A stretch of DNA of 46,073 bases from Oscillospiraceae bacterium (GTDB taxonomy: Bacteria; Bacillota; Clostridia; Oscillospirales; Ruminococcaceae), in assembly GCA_017483465.1 (NCBI GenBank), contig JAFUWN010000042.1, positions 1-46,073 of the forward strand, written 5' to 3'. Numbering within the stretch: the stretch's first letter is position 1; every line of letters begins with the position of its first letter. Of this stretch, positions 1 to 7,767 are shown in pieces. The notes under the pieces were generated by a model, which was given only the letters and a program-made list of their open reading frames with translations, ran no database searches and was not told the DNA's origin. The translations under genes were made by a program, and so were the position numbers.

Positions 1-135
1 AACCGTCCCACGGTGTTACGTCAGTTTGCCTTATGGCATTCTAAAGAGGTAGGAGATTTTAAAAAATCGTTTTCACTACCGGATAGTGACAAGCCCCCAC
101 TTCTTAGCGAACGAAGTGAGCGTAAGTGGGGGTAG
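1..135 (+). CDS. 3' end of an open frame of unknown identity, possibly transposon-encoded (partial)
   Basis: Frame 1 is open from the window edge to a TAG at 133-135, giving 44 residues rich in Lys and Ser. The last residues are encoded by the hairpin of the presumed transposon end. I do not recognise the sequence. It could be the C-terminus of a TnpB or IscB type protein read into the transposon end, or simply a chance open frame. It runs opposite to uvrC and overlaps its last codons. Confidence 0.25.
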   Translation, partial: NRPTVLRQFALWHSKEVGDFKKSFSLPDSDKPPLLSERSERKWG

Positions 136-139
136 TTGA
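1..139 (+). mobile_element. Probable IS200/IS605-like transposon end (partial)
   Basis: A strong hairpin lies at 94-132. Its arms CCCCCACTT (94-102) and AAGTGGGGG (124-132) are perfectly complementary, and pairing continues inward imperfectly. It is followed by TTGAC at 136-140. A subterminal hairpin next to a short TTGAC-like pentamer is typical of ends of single-strand transposons that carry tnpB or iscB, so I read this as the right end of such an element running in from the left edge. The body lies outside the window, so the family is inferred. The junction falls inside the 3' end of uvrC. Confidence 0.4.
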
Positions 140-1954
140 CTCATGATTTTCCCCGTGCAGATAAGCATATAAATTTTCAGCTGTTTTCTGAGAAATTCCG
201 GCTTTCTGCAATTCCGGAACATCCGCACTCCAGAGAGAATCCCTGGTCTTGAAATACAGCATTAATTTCTGAGCCGTTTTCTGACCGATTCCCTGCACCT
301 GAAGCAGATCAGAAGCGAAGCTCTGTTTTTTATGCTTCCGGTGCAGATAAGCGACTGCATAGCGGTGTACTTCATCCTGAATTCTGGTAATCAGCTGGAA
401 CGCCTCTCCGGAGACCTGGATTTCCCTGTCTCCTGCGGCGATTGCACGGGTTCTGTGTTTCGAGTCTTTCACCATGCCGAACAAAGCGGTTTCCGGACAT
501 AATTCAGCGATTACAGGAGCGGCGGCATTGACATGCCCTTTACCGCCGTCAAGCAGAATCAAATCCGGAACTCTGGAAAAATACGGATCAGAATCATCAT
601 GCAGATGAGAAAATCTTCTTTTCAGCACTTCCTGCATACAGGCATAGTCATTCTGTGTCTGATTTTCTTTCATGCTGAAACGCTTATAAGCTTTTTTGAG
701 AGGTCTGCCGTTTTCAAATACGACCATGCCGGCAACCATGGTATCTGAGGCAAAATTGGAAATATCATAAGATTCAATATATTTCGGAATTTTCGACATG
801 CCTAATAATTTTCCGAGCGATTCGACTGCGAGCAGTTCTTTTCCGGTGCGGTTCTCCTGAATTGCCAGAGATTCGGCGGCATTTTGTCTGGCCATGTTCA
901 GCAATTCCAGACCGCTCCCCTTTTTAGGAATATATAATTTTATTTTATGTCCGGCTTTTTCAGAAAGCATTTTCTGAAGCAGATTCATATCAGAAACTTC
1001 CTGAGAAAGCAGAATCCTGTCCGGAATTTCAGATCTTTCATGATAAAATCTGAAAACAAACGAATCAAAACTGTTTTCCTCGGCCTGTTCATGAATCTCA
1101 TAGTTAATTTTATCCTGCAACCGGCCGTTTCTGTAGAGCAAGACAGAAATACAGATTTTGTCCTGCTGATCGGCAAGAGCGATAATATCGGCATTCCGGA
1201 ACTCATGATCTAAAATTTTCTGAGAAGCGGCAGCTTTTTGCACCGCCCTGATTCTGTCACGGAGCTGAGCGGCTTTCTCAAATTCGAGATTTTCGGCAGC
1301 TTTCTGCATTTCGGTCTGCATTCTTTCAACAGAAGACTGACTGCCGTTTTTGAGATACTGCACCGCCTGCCGGATTCTCTCCTGATAGTCTTCCTGGGAG
1401 ATTTCTCCCCGGCAGATACCGGCACAACGCTTGATATCATAATTCAGACAAGGCCTTTTTTTCCGGAAACTCTGCGGAAATTTCCTGTTACAGTCCGGCA
1501 GTCCGAAGACCGTATTGACTTCTTCGACAGCGGATTTTGCTGTGAAACTGCTGGTATAGACACCGATATAATTTCCGTCCGGAGTTTTTTGTTTTTCGAC
1601 TGTAATTCTGGGATACGGCTCATCAGAAATTTTAATATAGCAATAGCCTTTATCATCTTTTAATAAAATATTATAATGCGGCTGGTGCTGTTTGATCAGA
1701 CTGCATTCGAGCAGTAAGGCTTCATATTCAGAATCCGTGACAATAAAATCATAATCCCATACATGCGAGACCATTTTTTCGACTTTCGGCAGATGACTGG
1801 CTTCTTTCCGGAAATAACTGCTGACTCTTCTGTGCAGATTTTTCGCCTTGCCGATATAAATAATCTGATTCTGCTGATCTTTCATCAGATATACCCCGGG
1901 TGCAGAAGTCAGTTTTGCCGTTTTTTCTCTGAGATAAGGCAATCTGTCATTCAT
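104..1954 (-). CDS. uvrC: UvrABC excinuclease subunit C
   Basis: The dual-incision nuclease of nucleotide excision repair, which cuts the damaged strand on both sides of a UvrB-bound lesion. The 616 residues show, in order: an N-terminal GIY-YIG domain (SAPGVYLMKD then IIYIGKAKNLHRRVSSYF), a UVR motif around residues 210-240 (LEFEKAAQLRDRIRAVQ) that contacts UvrB, the RNase H-like domain (YDISNFASDTMVAGMVVFENG) and a C-terminal helix-hairpin-helix (LLQVQGIGQKTAQKLM). Length is normal for UvrC. The start follows a purine-rich AAAAGGGGG site. The last dozen residues (about ESTTPTYAHFVR) and the stop codon come from a transposon-end hairpin, so the native tail has been replaced. uvrA and uvrB lie about 17-25 kb away in this window. 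Confidence 0.97.
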   Translation of the reverse strand: MNDRLPYLREKTAKLTSAPGVYLMKDQQNQIIYIGKAKNLHRRVSSYFRKEASHLPKVEKMVSHVWDYDFIVTDSEYEALLLECSLIKQHQPHYNILLKDDKGYCYIKISDEPYPRITVEKQKTPDGNYIGVYTSSFTAKSAVEEVNTVFGLPDCNRKFPQSFRKKRPCLNYDIKRCAGICRGEISQEDYQERIRQAVQYLKNGSQSSVERMQTEMQKAAENLEFEKAAQLRDRIRAVQKAAASQKILDHEFRNADIIALADQQDKICISVLLYRNGRLQDKINYEIHEQAEENSFDSFVFRFYHERSEIPDRILLSQEVSDMNLLQKMLSEKAGHKIKLYIPKKGSGLELLNMARQNAAESLAIQENRTGKELLAVESLGKLLGMSKIPKYIESYDISNFASDTMVAGMVVFENGRPLKKAYKRFSMKENQTQNDYACMQEVLKRRFSHLHDDSDPYFSRVPDLILLDGGKGHVNAAAPVIAELCPETALFGMVKDSKHRTRAIAAGDREIQVSGEAFQLITRIQDEVHRYAVAYLHRKHKKQSFASDLLQVQGIGQKTAQKLMLYFKTRDSLWSADVPELQKAGISQKTAENLYAYLHGENHESTTPTYAHFVR

Positions 1955-1986
1955 AGAAAAACCCCCTTTTCTGAACTCCCATTTAA

Positions 1987-2127
1987 GAAAATTATTCAGA
2001 CTGCGTTTGTCAATAGACCAGCGACAGGGTTACAAAGAGGCGGCTTTTAAGCCTCTTTGTTCCTGTTGCTATTGACAGGGACAATAGTTTTCTATATTAT
2101 ATATAGCCATCTGTCCCTCTGTAGCAA
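1987..2127 (+). repeat. Structured interspersed repeat, copy A
   Basis: Matches 45964-46073 at 108 of 110 positions (1987-2096) and is a divergent relative of 2163-2289. It has two nested dyads. The first is a long imperfect hairpin at 2008-2077: outer arms TGTCAATAG and CTATTGACA, middle arms GCGACAGG (2021-2028) and CCTGTTGC (2062-2069), inner arms ACAAAGAGGC and GCCTCTTTGT. The second joins AGGGACA (2077-2083) to TGTCCCT (2112-2118) around CTATAT-TAT-ATATAG. A promoter-like sequence lies between the two. It sits immediately upstream of uvrC, in the 404 bp gene-free spacer 1955-2358. Confidence 0.9.
2072..2100 (+). promoter_or_regulatory. Predicted promoter inside repeat copy A
   Basis: TTGACA at 2072-2077, a 17 bp spacer and TATTAT at 2095-2100 on the plus strand match a housekeeping sigma promoter with one mismatch. 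It points away from uvrC, towards repeat copy B. The -10 lies inside the CTATAT/ATATAG palindrome and between the arms of the second dyad, so a protein or a structure could mask it. No coding sequence follows. Confidence 0.5.
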
Positions 2128-2162
2128 ATTACTACTAACTGTTTTTTGATTCTGAATCCGGA

Positions 2163-2289
2163 TTTGTCAAAACAGATCAGACAGATTTACAAAGAGGCGG
2201 CTTTCAAGCCTCTTTGTATCTGTCCTGTTGACTTGCGACAATATTTCTATATATTATATAGCCGCCTGTCGCAATTTCTGTCGCAATAT
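2163..2289 (+). repeat. Structured interspersed repeat, copy B (divergent)
   Basis: Same layout as copy A: TTTGTCAA, the shared core ACAAAGAGGCGGCTTT with its GCCTCTTTGT partner, then GTTGAC and a TATATTATATAG segment. The arms differ but still pair. GACAGAT (2180-2186) pairs with ATCTGTC (2218-2224), replacing the GG/CC of copy A by AT/AT. TTGCGACA (2233-2240) pairs with TGTCGCAA (2267-2274), where copy A has AGGGACA/TGTCCCT. A second TGTCGCAA follows at 2279-2286. These compensated changes point to selection on the paired structure. Confidence 0.8.
2228..2257 (+). promoter_or_regulatory. Predicted promoter inside repeat copy B
   Basis: TTGACT at 2228-2233, an 18 bp spacer and TATTAT at 2252-2257 on the plus strand. 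It is at the equivalent place to the promoter of copy A and again lies within the second dyad. Transcription would start near 2264 and run into the hairpin at 2316-2342. Confidence 0.4.
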
Positions 2290-2355
2290 GATTTCTGAAA
2301 GTGACTTTCTGAAAACTGCCCCTTTGCATGGCATTGGGGCAGAGATTTATTTTTA
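2264..2355 (+). ncRNA. Candidate short RNA from repeat copy B
   Basis: A transcript from the promoter at 2228-2257 would run about 90 nt to the GC stem at 2316-2342 and the following ATTTATTTTT. It would contain the two TGTCGCAA repeats at its 5' end and no credible reading frame with a ribosome binding site. This is a prediction from promoter and terminator spacing only. The same hairpin may serve solely as terminator for the purine operon on the other strand. Confidence 0.2.
2316..2342 (-). terminator. Terminator-like hairpin after the purine cluster
   Basis: Perfect arms CTGCCCC (2316-2322) and GGGGCAG (2336-2342), with a short TGC/GCA inner stem. On the minus strand the stem is followed by TTTTC; on the plus strand by AGATTTATTTTT. 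It lies 16 bp beyond the stop of the last minus-strand gene of the purine cluster and could act in both directions. Confidence 0.55.
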
Positions 2356-2358
2356 TGA

Positions 2359-2979
2359 TTATTCATCAAAGAACGAACTTTTATATTTATATTCTTTCGC
2401 CTTATCGCCGTGACAGTCAATCATAATTCTCTCCTGCGATAACAGAAATCTCATAATCGAGAAAAATATCACATAAGCGACTGCATTCGCAAGCAGAGAA
2501 ACATACACATGCAGTCCGAACACAATACCGAACATACCGGATAAAATAATCACTTCTGAAATAATAATCGCAATTTCGAGAGAAGTATTTTTCGGTTCCA
2601 GTGACAGATACGTAAAGCAGATCACCGCTGAAAAAATCGAATGCGATAAATTCAAAGCTGTCGAGGCAGCGTTATAAAAACTGATTTTATCGGCATTGAA
2701 ATCCATAATCATAATCACGACTTCTGCAATAATATAAATCAGCATAGCGGTTTTCATCACATATCTGTGCCGGACGATTTTATGAAAATTCCACAGCGAG
2801 AACAGCATAAATATAAAACCGCCGGTTTCGACTGTATAGGCTGTTATTTCCAGAGCGACAATCTCCAGATTATTTTTCTTGATTGACCAGTAATACACCC
2901 ATGCTAACAGAGCGAATAAAATAAATAAAATATTGGCATACTGCCCGAAAATAAAGCAGCGTTTCAGTTTCGGATGCAT
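2359..2979 (-). CDS. Six-helix membrane protein of unknown function (orf206)
   Basis: A 206-residue hydrophobic protein with about six predicted membrane segments (for example YANILFILFALLAWVYYW and AMLIYIIAEVVIMIMDF) and a charged C-terminal tail ending KSSFFDE. No motif that I recognise. It begins 7 bp after the purD stop with a GGGG-rich site upstream, so it is probably the last gene of the purine cluster. A transporter or sensor role is possible, but nothing in the sequence shows it. Confidence 0.75.
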   Translation of the reverse strand: MHPKLKRCFIFGQYANILFILFALLAWVYYWSIKKNNLEIVALEITAYTVETGGFIFMLFSLWNFHKIVRHRYVMKTAMLIYIIAEVVIMIMDFNADKISFYNAASTALNLSHSIFSAVICFTYLSLEPKNTSLEIAIIISEVIILSGMFGIVFGLHVYVSLLANAVAYVIFFSIMRFLLSQERIMIDCHGDKAKEYKYKSSFFDE

Positions 2980-2985
2980 ATTGCA

Positions 2986-4269
2986 TTACCCCTGTTTTGC
3001 CTGCAAAGCACGTTTTCCGATGTCACGGCGATAATGCATTTTTTCAAAGCTGATTTGTTCCGCACTCTGATAGGCCTGTTTCAGGGCATTTTCAAGGGTA
3101 TCAGCAGCAGCAGTCACACCGAGCACACGGCCGCCGGCAGTCAGGAATTTCTGATCTGTATATTTAGTTCCGGCATGATAGACAAATGCACCCTGCACCT
3201 GACCTTTTTCATCAAGGCCGGAAATTTCCTTGCCGTTCTCGTATCTGACCGGATAGCCGCCGCTTGCCAGAACCACACAAGCCGCTGCTTCCTGTTTCCA
3301 TTCAACAGAAAGCTGATCCAGAGTTCCGTCATAGACAGCCTGCATAATATCAATCAGATCTGTATCTAACAGAGGCAGAACCACTTGTGTTTCCGGATCA
3401 CCGAAACGGCAGTTATATTCAATCACTTTCGGGCCGTCCGGAGTCAACATCAGACCGAAATATAAACAGCCCGTAAAGGCTCTGCCCTCTTTCTGCATGG
3501 CCTCGATCGTAGGCTTGAAAATCTTCTCCATGCATTCAGAAGCGATTTCTTTTGTATAATACGGATTCGGAGCGACTGTGCCCATACCGCCGGTATTCAA
3601 GCCCTGATCATTATCCAAAGCTCTTTTATGATCCATAGAAGAAATCATCGGAACGACAGTTTTTCCGTCTGTGAAAGACAATACCGAAACTTCAGGGCCT
3701 GTGAGAAATTCTTCAATTACGATATGCGAACTGCTTTCACCGAATTTCTTGTCATCAATCATAGATTTAACAGCTTCGACAGCTTCTTCTTCGTTCTGAG
3801 CCAGAATCACGCCTTTTCCGAGAGCCAGGCCATCGGCCTTAATGACAGTCGGATAAGAATTCTGTTTTTTGATATATGCAATTGCTTCCTGACTGTTATC
3901 AAAAACTTCATAAGCCCCTGTAGGAATCTGATATTTCTTCATGAGATTCTTAGAGAAAATCTTACTGCCCTCGATGATTGCGGCATTTGCTTTCGGGCCG
4001 AACGTCTTGAAACCGGCTTTCTGCATTTGATCGACCATACCCATCACAAGCGGATCATCCGGAGCGACAAACACCCAGTCCGGCTGAATTTCCTTTGCCA
4101 GTTTCAGCATACCGTCTATATCCGTTGCCTTGACATCAAAGCATGTTGCATATCTGGAAATACCGCCGTTTCCGGGAGCACAGAACAGTTCCGGCTTTTT
4201 CCCGCTTCCGGCGAGTTTCATAATAATGGCATGTTCACGGCCGCCTCCGCCGACAACTAAAATCTTCAT
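2986..4269 (-). CDS. purD: Phosphoribosylamine-glycine ligase
   Basis: Step 2 of de novo purine synthesis: joins glycine to phosphoribosylamine with ATP to give GAR. 427 residues, standard for PurD. N-terminal fold starts MKILVVGGGGREHAI, then the ATP-grasp domain (PTVIKADGLALGKGVILA, EEFLTGPEVSVLSFTDG) and the metal and nucleotide site in VIEYNCRFGDPETQV. The start at 4269 is chosen because AAGGAG lies 8 nt upstream; an ATG two codons earlier is too close to that site. It lies between unknown membrane-protein genes. Confidence 0.97.
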   Translation of the reverse strand: MKILVVGGGGREHAIIMKLAGSGKKPELFCAPGNGGISRYATCFDVKATDIDGMLKLAKEIQPDWVFVAPDDPLVMGMVDQMQKAGFKTFGPKANAAIIEGSKIFSKNLMKKYQIPTGAYEVFDNSQEAIAYIKKQNSYPTVIKADGLALGKGVILAQNEEEAVEAVKSMIDDKKFGESSSHIVIEEFLTGPEVSVLSFTDGKTVVPMISSMDHKRALDNDQGLNTGGMGTVAPNPYYTKEIASECMEKIFKPTIEAMQKEGRAFTGCLYFGLMLTPDGPKVIEYNCRFGDPETQVVLPLLDTDLIDIMQAVYDGTLDQLSVEWKQEAAACVVLASGGYPVRYENGKEISGLDEKGQVQGAFVYHAGTKYTDQKFLTAGGRVLGVTAAADTLENALKQAYQSAEQISFEKMHYRRDIGKRALQAKQG

Positions 4270-4271
4270 AA

Positions 4272-4769
4272 TCAAGACTCCTTATGTTTTAAAATATATA
4301 ATTCCACTGCTGCTGCACAGCAGACCAGTACAATTGCTGCCGTCTGTACAGGAAGCAGATTCAGAACCTGCTGATACTGCATTTTTATGCTGAATGCTCC
4401 GAGAACATCTGCACTATAAATCCTGACTGCTATTTGCGTTGTGACCAGATTCATCACCCAGTTAAGAACAATTCCGATATAATACAGCACAGCCGGAAGC
4501 ACCAGATCACTGACAGCCTGATTTTCAGAAATTTCTTTCTGCAAACCGCTTCTCAGACAAGACCATGCAAACGGAAGCATACAGCAACATCCGACAGCCA
4601 TTACTATTGGAAGGCTCAGCGGAATTTCTGTATTCATCATTCTGTATGCACCGGAAACAGGCAGAACACAGGCAAGAAAAATCAAAATAATATTCACTGC
4701 AATCCAGCCTGCTTCCAGATAAAAGGCAATCCAGGCTAATTTTTTAGTCATTTCAGGTTTTTGTATCAT
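4272..4769 (-). CDS. Four-helix membrane protein of unknown function (orf165)
   Basis: 165 residues, mostly hydrophobic, with about four membrane segments (AWIAFYLEAGWIAVNIILIF, LPIVMAVGCCCMLPFAW, LPAVLYYIGIVLNWVMNLV, TAAIVLVCCAAAVELYIL). Cysteine doublets and a triplet occur inside two helices. No family recognised. The start at 4769 is preferred over the ATG three codons earlier because GGAG lies 10 nt upstream of it. It is packed between orf216 and purD with 2-15 bp gaps, so it is cotranscribed with purine genes. Confidence 0.7.
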   Translation of the reverse strand: MIQKPEMTKKLAWIAFYLEAGWIAVNIILIFLACVLPVSGAYRMMNTEIPLSLPIVMAVGCCCMLPFAWSCLRSGLQKEISENQAVSDLVLPAVLYYIGIVLNWVMNLVTTQIAVRIYSADVLGAFSIKMQYQQVLNLLPVQTAAIVLVCCAAAVELYILKHKES

Positions 4770-4783
4770 GCTTTGCATTCTCC

Positions 4784-5434
4784 TTAATAGCCGTATTTTT
4801 CATCATGATATTCCTGGTTCAGGCGGAGTGCTCCCAGCCACAGACAGGTCTGTGCTATCGTATTGACAATTTCGGCCATCCAGTGCATAACAGAAGCCGA
4901 CTCTTCAAATTTCGTTGCCAGAAAGACCTGAATCATATCGAATGTATACGCACCGATAAAAAACACAGCCATTAATTTATTTTTCTTCCGGAAACCAATT
5001 GAAGCCAGACTGCCGTAAAATACCGTTGTTCCCAGAAATGTCAGAATAATAAACGGCATTTTACTCGCCGTCACCGGCACAGCGGCATAATTTCTGTAAT
5101 CTGTGGGTATATGATTATGACTGGCCTGCTCTTTCTTATCCTCTATGGCAAATCCTGCCGTACCGAGTGCCAGCAATACAAATCCTGCGGACTGTATGGG
5201 GAAGAACGAATCCGATAAAATCGCATAATCACAGATTTCCAGTACATATAAAAATTTCCATATGGCTTTCATCATACCGGCAAGGAATACCATAACGCTC
5301 CCTGCCGAAAACAAGCTGTACTGTCTCCGTGACATTCTGGGATAAAATGCTCTCATCAGCTCGATACAGCCGAGAAAGAACAACACCACGGGGACAGTAT
5401 CCAGCAAAGCCATCGGCACATTCCATTCATCCAT
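4784..5434 (-). CDS. Polytopic membrane protein of unknown function (orf216)
   Basis: 216 residues with about six membrane segments (LDTVPVVLFFLGCIELM, LFSAGSVMVFLAGMMKAIW, AGFVLLALGTAGFAI, FIILTFLGTTVFYGSLA and others) and a soluble KKEQASHNHIPTDYRNY loop. No family recognised. It starts 8 bp after the stop of the AICAR transformylase gene without a good ribosome binding site, suggesting translational coupling. Its hydrophobic pattern resembles orf206 in the same cluster, but I see no clear sequence match between them. Confidence 0.7.
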   Translation of the reverse strand: MDEWNVPMALLDTVPVVLFFLGCIELMRAFYPRMSRRQYSLFSAGSVMVFLAGMMKAIWKFLYVLEICDYAILSDSFFPIQSAGFVLLALGTAGFAIEDKKEQASHNHIPTDYRNYAAVPVTASKMPFIILTFLGTTVFYGSLASIGFRKKNKLMAVFFIGAYTFDMIQVFLATKFEESASVMHWMAEIVNTIAQTCLWLGALRLNQEYHDEKYGY

Positions 5435-5442
5435 AAATCAAA

Positions 5443-6624
5443 TCAATGATGGAATAATCTGATTCCTGTGAATGCCATTGCAATATGATATTTATTGCAG
5501 ACTTCGATTACATTGTCATCACGGATAGAACCGCCGGGTTCTGCGATATAGGCAACACCGCTCTTTTTGGCACGTTCGATATTATCGCCGAACGGGAAGA
5601 ACGCATCCGAACCGAGACAAACATCTGTATTTTTCGCAAGCCAGGCTTTTTTCTCCTCGACAGTGAAAACAGCAGGCTTTGTCCTGAAGATTTTCTGCCA
5701 TTCGCCTTCTCTGAGCACATCTTCATATTCCTCGCCGATATAGACATCAATCGCATTATCTCTGTCGGCACGGCGGATGTTATCTACAAATTCCAGTCCC
5801 AGAACCTGCGGAGACTGACGAAGCCACCAGTTATCGGCTTTCTGTCCGGCGAGTCTGGTACAATGGATTCTGGACTGCTGACCTGCTCCGATACCGATTG
5901 CCTGACCATCTTTCACATAGCAGACAGAATTAGACTGCGTATATTTCAGAGTAATCAGAGAAATCATGAGATCATCCAGCTTATCAGCCGGAATCGTTTT
6001 ATTTTCCGTCACGATATTGGATAACAATTCTTTATTGATATCCAGTTCATTTCTGCCCTGCTCGAATGTGATACCATACACCTGCTTATGCTCGACCGGA
6101 GCGGGTTTATAATTTTCATCCATCTGAAGAATGCAGTAAGTGCCTTTTCTTTTGGATTTGAGAATTTCCAGAGCTTCGTCATCATAAGCCGGAGCGATCA
6201 CACCGTCAGAGACTTCACGCTGAATCATCTTAGCTGTGCAGACATCGACTTTATCAGATAATGCGATAAAATCGCCGTAAGAAGACATTCTGTCGGCACC
6301 TCTTGCACGGGCATAGGCACTTGCTAAGGGAGTCAGTTCACCGAGATCATCGACCCAGTAGATTTTCTTGAGTGTCTCGCTGAGCGGTCTGCCGATTGCC
6401 GCACCTGCCGGAGAGACATGCTTGAAAGAAGTTGCCGCACAAACGCCGGTAGCCTTTTTGAGTTCAGAAACCAGCTGCCAGCCGTTGAGAGCGTCCAGTA
6501 AATTAATATAGCCCGGCTTGCCGTTCAGGACAGTAATCGGAAGTGCAGAGCCGTCCTCCATGAAAACTTTAGAGGGTTTCTGATTCGGATTGCAGCCGTA
6601 TTTTAAAAGCATTTCATTTGCCAT
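5443..6624 (-). CDS. purH: AICAR transformylase, stand-alone form
   Basis: Formylates AICAR with 10-formyl-THF to FAICAR, the step before ring closure to IMP. At 393 residues it contains only the AICARFT domain: it lacks the N-terminal IMP cyclohydrolase domain that usual PurH (about 510 residues) has. Conserved stretches include KYGCNPNQKP, LNGKPGYINLLDALNGWQLV, TSFKHVSPAGAA, YTQSNSVCYVKDGQAIGIGAGQQSR and SDAFFPFGDNIERA. The start has GGAGG 8 nt upstream. The missing cyclohydrolase is supplied by the PurO-type gene at 7045-7764. The symbol purH is used for the transformylase half only. Confidence 0.93.
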   Translation of the reverse strand: MANEMLLKYGCNPNQKPSKVFMEDGSALPITVLNGKPGYINLLDALNGWQLVSELKKATGVCAATSFKHVSPAGAAIGRPLSETLKKIYWVDDLGELTPLASAYARARGADRMSSYGDFIALSDKVDVCTAKMIQREVSDGVIAPAYDDEALEILKSKRKGTYCILQMDENYKPAPVEHKQVYGITFEQGRNELDINKELLSNIVTENKTIPADKLDDLMISLITLKYTQSNSVCYVKDGQAIGIGAGQQSRIHCTRLAGQKADNWWLRQSPQVLGLEFVDNIRRADRDNAIDVYIGEEYEDVLREGEWQKIFRTKPAVFTVEEKKAWLAKNTDVCLGSDAFFPFGDNIERAKKSGVAYIAEPGGSIRDDNVIEVCNKYHIAMAFTGIRLFHH

Positions 6625-7048
6625 TGAGATTTCCTCCTTGATTGATTTTTAATTGCAGGGTTTCTCCCTGTTCGGTTTTGAATATGACAAGATTGTCTGA
6701 AATTTCGGCATTTATTATAACATGATTCCTGATAAAATCAAAATATTCCTGCCAGATTTCCGAGCCGTACGGAATCAGGTTCACCGGATTCGGTTCATAA
6801 TGCGAAGACTGAAACGCAATACAGGGATTCTCCCAGATTTCACGATAAAATGCCGAATCCGGTTCCTGATAATGATCTATATAATCAAGATACTGTTCAT
6901 GTGAAATTTCACGCAGTTCAATCCAGTCGGTGCTTCCGGTATGATTGATATAAATATATTGATTCTGATCTGTAATGCCGATACCGTCACCCATACCGCA
7001 GAATGTCTGAATATAATACACATTCTGCCGTTCCGGAAATTCCATCAT
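6614..7048 (-). CDS. Uncharacterised acidic protein (orf144)
   Basis: 144 residues, soluble, rich in Asp, Glu, Tyr and Ile, with no signal peptide and no motif I recognise. It overlaps the IMP cyclohydrolase stop by an ATGA junction and overlaps the transformylase start by 11 bp, so it is tightly coupled between the two enzymes that make IMP. That position invites a role near those enzymes, but its style (acidic, single-domain) also resembles the other small unknown proteins in the his operon. Confidence 0.65.
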   Translation of the reverse strand: MMEFPERQNVYYIQTFCGMGDGIGITDQNQYIYINHTGSTDWIELREISHEQYLDYIDHYQEPDSAFYREIWENPCIAFQSSHYEPNPVNLIPYGSEIWQEYFDFIRNHVIINAEISDNLVIFKTEQGETLQLKINQGGNLNGK

Positions 7049-7764
7049 GCTTTGGTATATTGATTCACAATCTTTGTTTCCGCCTCGCCTGTTTCGATAT
7101 TGATATAACGCACAAACAGAGAGACTTTGTTATCTTCATTCAGAGCGTTCCAGAGCTTGTCAGTAAAATCAGCAATATTATCCTGAATTGCGATCTTCTT
7201 AGGCTCGCCCTCGAAGCTCGGCAGAGGATTGCCGTCACTCATATACGTATGAATAAAATGACCGATTCCGTTTTCAGGGCTGTTATAAGAATACGTGAAT
7301 CTCTCGATACTGTCCGGATTGCCGTCCGCAGACTTGATAATCGACATAGCATAATTATACTTGCCCTCGCCGATATGCATAATACCGGAAATTCTGGGAG
7401 TATAATTCGGAGCGTCATCTTCATATTCACGGGTTCTGAGAGCCTGTTCAAACGTCTGCTGTTTGTCCATGAGTTCATAAATCGTATCCGTCTGATCGCC
7501 GTTTGTGACGATTGTCTTATTACCCAGCACTCTGACCGGAGCATAAATAATCAAATGCGGATCAGAAAGCTTGGACGGGTCAGCGGCTTCTGTCTTGATA
7601 CCGTCTTCTGTTGCCGTAAAGACTCTGTTTCTGGAGTTCACGCTTCTGCCCATGATGAAATAGGCTGTTACAGCGGATTTGCCGTCGGCAGTTCTGCCGA
7701 TGATGATACCTCTGCCCGGATAGGCATTGTTTGCTAATTCTTCATAAATATTCAGAGTTTTCAT
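7045..7764 (-). CDS. purO: IMP cyclohydrolase, PurO-like
   Basis: Closes FAICAR to IMP, the last step of the pathway. The 239 residues start MKTLNIYEELANNAYPGRG and contain GRTADGKSAVTAYFIMGRS, RNRVF, VLGNKTIVTNGDQTDTIYE and PRISGIMHIGEGKYNYAMSI, the pattern of the PurO family first described in archaea and also found in many clostridia. It is unrelated to the MGS-like cyclohydrolase domain of bifunctional PurH. AAGGAG lies 8 nt before the ATG. It lies 3 bp after the purN stop and overlaps orf144 by 4 bp. Together with the stand-alone transformylase it replaces PurH. Confidence 0.88.
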   Translation of the reverse strand: MKTLNIYEELANNAYPGRGIIIGRTADGKSAVTAYFIMGRSVNSRNRVFTATEDGIKTEAADPSKLSDPHLIIYAPVRVLGNKTIVTNGDQTDTIYELMDKQQTFEQALRTREYEDDAPNYTPRISGIMHIGEGKYNYAMSIIKSADGNPDSIERFTYSYNSPENGIGHFIHTYMSDGNPLPSFEGEPKKIAIQDNIADFTDKLWNALNEDNKVSLFVRYINIETGEAETKIVNQYTKA

Positions 7765-7767
7765 AAA

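Noticed and set aside
2008-2077. Plain rho-independent terminator for a neighbouring gene
   Set aside because: The hairpin is long, but neither side has a U-run, and it lies at the 5' side of uvrC and ispG, not at their ends.
1987-2289. CRISPR array
   Set aside because: Only two diverged copies here and one far away, with internal dyads and no regular spacers or cas genes.
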